Position numbers and translations under genes: made by a program. This document shows positions 60,732 through 64,000 of a stretch of DNA of 64,000 bases, piece by piece. The DNA comes from Typha latifolia (taxonomy: Eukaryota > Streptophyta > Magnoliopsida > Poales > Typhaceae), in NCBI GenBank assembly GCA_019914945.1, contig CM034099.1, positions 18,316,704 through 18,380,703 of the forward strand. The letters run 5' to 3'. A model generated the notes under the pieces. It saw only the letters and a list, made by a program, of their open reading frames with translations. It was not told the DNA's origin and did not search any database. Each line of letters starts with the position of its first letter. The first letter of the stretch is position 1.

Positions 60732-61940
60732 CTATGAACAAATATCCAGCCTTGGCTCGAAACAGAAACCAGTGAAGAGCTGCAAGGGGAATCTCTTGGT
60801 CACAGGGCTTTTCACCGACCACTTCCAAAGCTTCTGGCCCATGTCAAAAGTTAGCAGAGCTGGCGATCCATAGCTCTGTACATAAATCAGATCATTAGTG
60901 CCAGTGCTTGCAAAGACATCATCAAACTCTCCAAATCCTTGGAAGAATTTATGAGGCATTCGAGCAACCTCATGCCATTCCTTCTTAGAAAGCTCCCAAA
61001 TGCCTATACCCTTGATAATACCAGGCCGATCAGGTTTCCCGATCCCACCGACCATAATTAACCTATCTCTAAGGTTCATCAATCTGCCACAAGTGAGAGA
61101 ACATGGCACCGGTACTGCCGTGCTCATAAGAGATGTGCAAGATGGTCGGACGGAGAGATCATACATGACTAGACAATGACGGGGCTCGTTGTTTCCCAAA
61201 ACACCAGTAGAATAAACAAGGTAGTACAGAACTCCATTGCAAATGACACACTCATCACCTCCCCTCCATCCTACCAAATTTTCGTTGAAGGGAGTGACCC
61301 AAGATGAACTCTCAGACTCATAAATATGGATGGAGATATCCCACTGATAATATTCTTCAGGTACCTGCTTACATTTTGCCACAACAACAGTGTATTTCTG
61401 AGACTTCCTATTCACAGATATTGCAAGCGCACTATAATCAGGTGATCTTCCACCAGGAGCATCCTGAAGCCTCTTACAGTGTGTTGTGATAGGGTTGCAC
61501 ACAAAGATCCGATTCCTCTGCTCACTATCCATCAAACATACCAATCCACATGAAGAAGAGGCAGACCAATTGCTCTTCTCAATGCAAGGAAATTTGAAAG
61601 AGTACCATTTCCGAAGACTTGGGTCGTAAACATACCCTGCCACAGCTTCCTCGCTACAAGTGAACATGAAGTACCATGGCTTTTGTGGTATTATGTTGCT
61701 CCATTTGTAATTTCCAGAATGCACAGCATTATACCATCTTCTGCAGACAGATCCTGATCTAATGATGCCCACAATGGGCAGGAAAGAAAAGATTTTTTCT
61801 AAGAGATCATCTGGCAGAATGGTATCCAAGGAAACTAATGTGCCTCTATCCTCGTCATGACTGTCTTCAGAAACTGATCTATCTTGTGGAAGCTCCCCTC
61901 TGATGCAAGGAGAACAAGATTTCCATTCCTCACTATCCAT
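60732..61940 (-). CDS. HWS: F-box/kelch-type protein, HAWAIIAN SKIRT-like
   Basis: Single coding exon, 402 residues. The start is the ATG at 61,940 (MDSEEWKSC); the frame is open seven codons further but without ATG. The F-box is at about 41-84 (ILPDDLLEKIFSFLPI, SGSVCRRWYNAV). Then come the landmarks of the HWS group: PWYFMFTCSEE, YDPSLRKWYSF, ASSCGLVCLMDSE, NPIT, KQVPEEYYQWDISIHIYESE, GWRGGDECVICNGVLYYLVY, SLTCGRLMNLRDRLIMVGGI, KGIGIWELSKKEWHE, FFQGFGEFDDVFAS, QSYGSPALLTFDM and the terminal FPLQLFTGFCFEPRLDI. In Arabidopsis HWS (At3g61590) is an SCF subunit that affects organ boundary and abscission and has been linked to miRNA function. Length (411 in Arabidopsis) and end match closely. 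Confidence 0.93.
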   Translation of the reverse strand: MDSEEWKSCSPCIRGELPQDRSVSEDSHDEDRGTLVSLDTILPDDLLEKIFSFLPIVGIIRSGSVCRRWYNAVHSGNYKWSNIIPQKPWYFMFTCSEEAVAGYVYDPSLRKWYSFKFPCIEKSNWSASSSCGLVCLMDSEQRNRIFVCNPITTHCKRLQDAPGGRSPDYSALAISVNRKSQKYTVVVAKCKQVPEEYYQWDISIHIYESESSSWVTPFNENLVGWRGGDECVICNGVLYYLVYSTGVLGNNEPRHCLVMYDLSVRPSCTSLMSTAVPVPCSLTCGRLMNLRDRLIMVGGIGKPDRPGIIKGIGIWELSKKEWHEVARMPHKFFQGFGEFDDVFASTGTNDLIYVQSYGSPALLTFDMGQKLWKWSVKSPVTKRFPLQLFTGFCFEPRLDICS

Positions 61941-61978
61941 TAGAAAGATGAGAAGCACCACTAGCAGAATATAATAGC

Positions 61979-63000
61979 CTGAAAGATTAACAGTAGAAGA
62001 TAAAGAAGGGCAAGAGGAGAAAATACATATCTAGAAATCAAATTATCAGAACAAGGTTTCAACTAGAAAAACAAGAACTTGATGGCAAACAGCAGAAAGA
62101 CAAATATAGCATTTGAACATCCAAGCTGCCCGAAGGCAATGCAACATTATAAAAGTAAAGCTAACAAGAAATGATATGGAATAAGAATGTCAAAGAAGAC
62201 CAAGATATAGTATCTCCATTAATAAAAGCCCTCTAAGTAAAAAGAAAATAAAAAATTTACCAGATTGAGATGAAAGCATTATTGCACAATGCATCATTGT
62301 GAAAGCACATTCTGTTGCTAAAAGAACTCTGAACTAATGAAAAGTGAGCGCCAAAATTCAGAACATTGAGAAAAATATAGCATCAGCTCAGATGAAGCTA
62401 AAATCTTCATCACCTAACATTGGCTGTTTCCAATTGTTACATATAAAATAATCACCTACATGGACAGACAACAAATCTTTGCATTTGCAATAAATCATAT
62501 ACCTGCCACACAACTAAGATGTACCAGAGAACATAGAATAACTACCAAACAGATTTTAAAGAAGAAAATCTTACAATCAACATAACTTGTTTCAATGCTG
62601 ACTTTCCCAAATCAGAGTAGAAACTGCATGACCCATCAATAGCTAGAAAGCGGAAAAGAAAGACATAGAAACCCCAACACCTTAGAAGGTAAACCTCCAG
62701 GAGAACTAGAAACCAAGATCGACATCAGGAAAAAAAAAAGACGGGTTCTCTTCTCCTGTACCTTAGCAGTCGTAGATATAGAAAGTTAAAGCACAAAAGC
62801 CTGAGCTTTTCTGCTTTTTCCCCCTTTTCCTGGTTCAAAATATCTTTTTCCTTCGTATCAAGATATGGGTTCTTCTCTATTCATCAAAAGAGCTCAGATC
62901 TAGCACACCAATGGCGGAAAGAGACGGTAGAATCGAAACAGAGGCCCCCACAAATTTCACCACGGTGAGGAAAACAAAGAAGAAAAGGAGAATAGGTTAC
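61979..63000 (-). other. 5'-leader intron of the HWS-like gene
   Basis: Donor AGAG|gtaacc at 63,001/63,000 and acceptor TTTCAG| at 61,979/61,978 on the minus strand, 38 nt before the ATG. The roughly 1-kb sequence between has no open frame. The leader start is uncertain: TATAAA at 63,049-63,054 would leave only a very short first exon, while the TATATATAG near 63,221-63,231 would give about 200 nt. Confidence 0.6.
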
Positions 63001-63059
63001 CTCTGACTCAATCCAACCCCTTTTCTGAGATCAAACAAGGGACAAGCCTTTATAGAGAG

Positions 63060-64000
63060 ATGCAACAGTGGACTTGGTTGGGAGCCAAACATAATCCCGA
63101 AGCCACAGAGAAGGTAGGGAGTGGTAACCAAGGAAGAAAAGAAGATGGTGGTGACTAGTGACTGATGGGAAATGGTGGTCTTTGAAGGGTGTTACGGGAG
63201 TATACTACCTATCTATCTATCTATATATATAGTTGATGACGCTTTGGAATCTAGAGAGAGCTCATTTTTAGATAGATTAATAATCCACCCTCTCGGCCTC
63301 TCCTTATGGGTTTGATTTCCCTTATTACAGTTAGAGTTTATATTTAGTGAATTTTGTAACTAGTAAACCTTCGCATGTTGATGTAGCCCTTTTTATCTAC
63401 TCTAATAATTAGTCTATGACATCATAATCTATTAAAAGAATATATGATAATTAATGTCATATTTAAGTAGAGAAGCCGCCTAATATTGCCAAAGTGTTTA
63501 CCTGTATCTCCCTCAAAGGTGGGCCCGTGGAACTGTTTGGATTGGGATCCTTTTCTACCTAACAGCTCCACATATCATTGCTTAATCCTTACTCATTCCT
63601 CTTGATTAGATGCTTTATACTTTGCCTATTTCTCAGGGCTCCTCTCCTAATCTACATATCTACTAGTCTTTTTGCGGATTAGGGCGTAGATGGCCATGTA
63701 CGTGCATGGGACAATGAATGTAGTCACCCTTCAGATACATTTAATCTTTCACAACTGTTGATGAATGCTTCAGCCTTCGAGATGTGCCCCACCTCTTGCT
63801 TCCTACTCTTGCACTCCTGCGGGGTTTTAATTCCTAAATATGTATCTCTCAATGAAGAGTATAATATTATTTTCATATGTACTTATAATACAATAATTAT
63901 AATTTTTTTTAGTGTGATAAAAAATAATCTTTAACTTGTCATGAACTGGGCTTTTTTAAAGCTCAAACAAACTTGAAATGGATAAGGTAGGCATACACTT
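63060..64000. other. Promoter side of the HWS-like gene and spacer
   Basis: Contains a (CTAT)n(AT)n tract at 63,208-63,231 and otherwise AT-rich DNA. No further gene is visible up to the window edge. Confidence 0.5.

Noticed and set aside
1..64000. CRISPR arrays, operons, prokaryotic defence systems, rRNA genes
   Set aside because: None seen. The direct repeats are microsatellites or parts of transposable elements, and all genes are spliced plant genes or single-exon plant families.

Overview
This is nuclear DNA of a flowering plant. The genes have spliced introns with GT-AG borders, the spacers are AT-rich and full of microsatellites, and there are plant-specific families: a CRF-type AP2/ERF factor, a DUF1191 membrane protein, a HAWAIIAN SKIRT-type F-box protein and a MIR159 precursor. 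The proteins and the MIR159 loop read as monocot. The low GC of the spacers and only moderate GC in coding DNA suggest a non-grass monocot such as a palm, but that placement is an inference.

Layout. 1-3.4 kb is spacer. 3.4-9.2 kb (minus) is a small-RNA-degrading nuclease (SDN) gene of 10-11 exons. 11.5-12.5 kb (minus) is a CRF-type ERF with an intron in its 5' leader. 13-30 kb is gene-poor: a Ty1/copia-like LTR remnant holding a palindrome array, MITE-like elements, RNase H scraps of retroelements and many simple repeats. 30.35-36.05 kb and 41.90-47.58 kb (both plus) are two complete 11-exon ABCC (MRP) transporter genes. 48.3-49.2 kb (minus) is a DUF1191 membrane protein. 50.3-54.2 kb (plus) is a Treslin/TICRR/Sld3-like replication-initiation gene. 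54.6-54.8 kb (minus) is a MIR159 hairpin touching a (TC)28 microsatellite. 56.5-58.8 kb (minus) is a small glyoxalase-like VOC protein with a Tourist-like MITE in intron 1. 60.7-61.9 kb (minus) is the HAWAIIAN SKIRT-like F-box gene with a leader intron of about 1 kb.

The main structural event is a head-to-tail segmental duplication. Unit A (about 12,797-37,024) begins in the ERF 5' leader and ends inside the DUF1191 gene. Unit B (about 37,022-48,587) repeats it in shortened form. The junction near 37,022 shares only the three bases GTA between the two parental ends. The event made two ABCC genes, left the ERF and DUF1191 genes intact at the outer edges, and put a spare copy of the ERF promoter head-on to a truncated 3' end of DUF1191. 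B lacks about 9.5 kb present in A at a (TA)n tract, has a roughly 415-bp block of foreign-looking DNA, and differs from A upstream of the transporter. The two ABCC genes differ at about 33 of 677 residues in exon 1 but encode identical protein over roughly the last 240 residues, which suggests gene conversion.

I see no CRISPR, operon or other prokaryote-type system. The most useful observations are the duplication junction with its chimeric locus, the uneven divergence of the ABCC pair, and the MIR159 precursor beside a long microsatellite.
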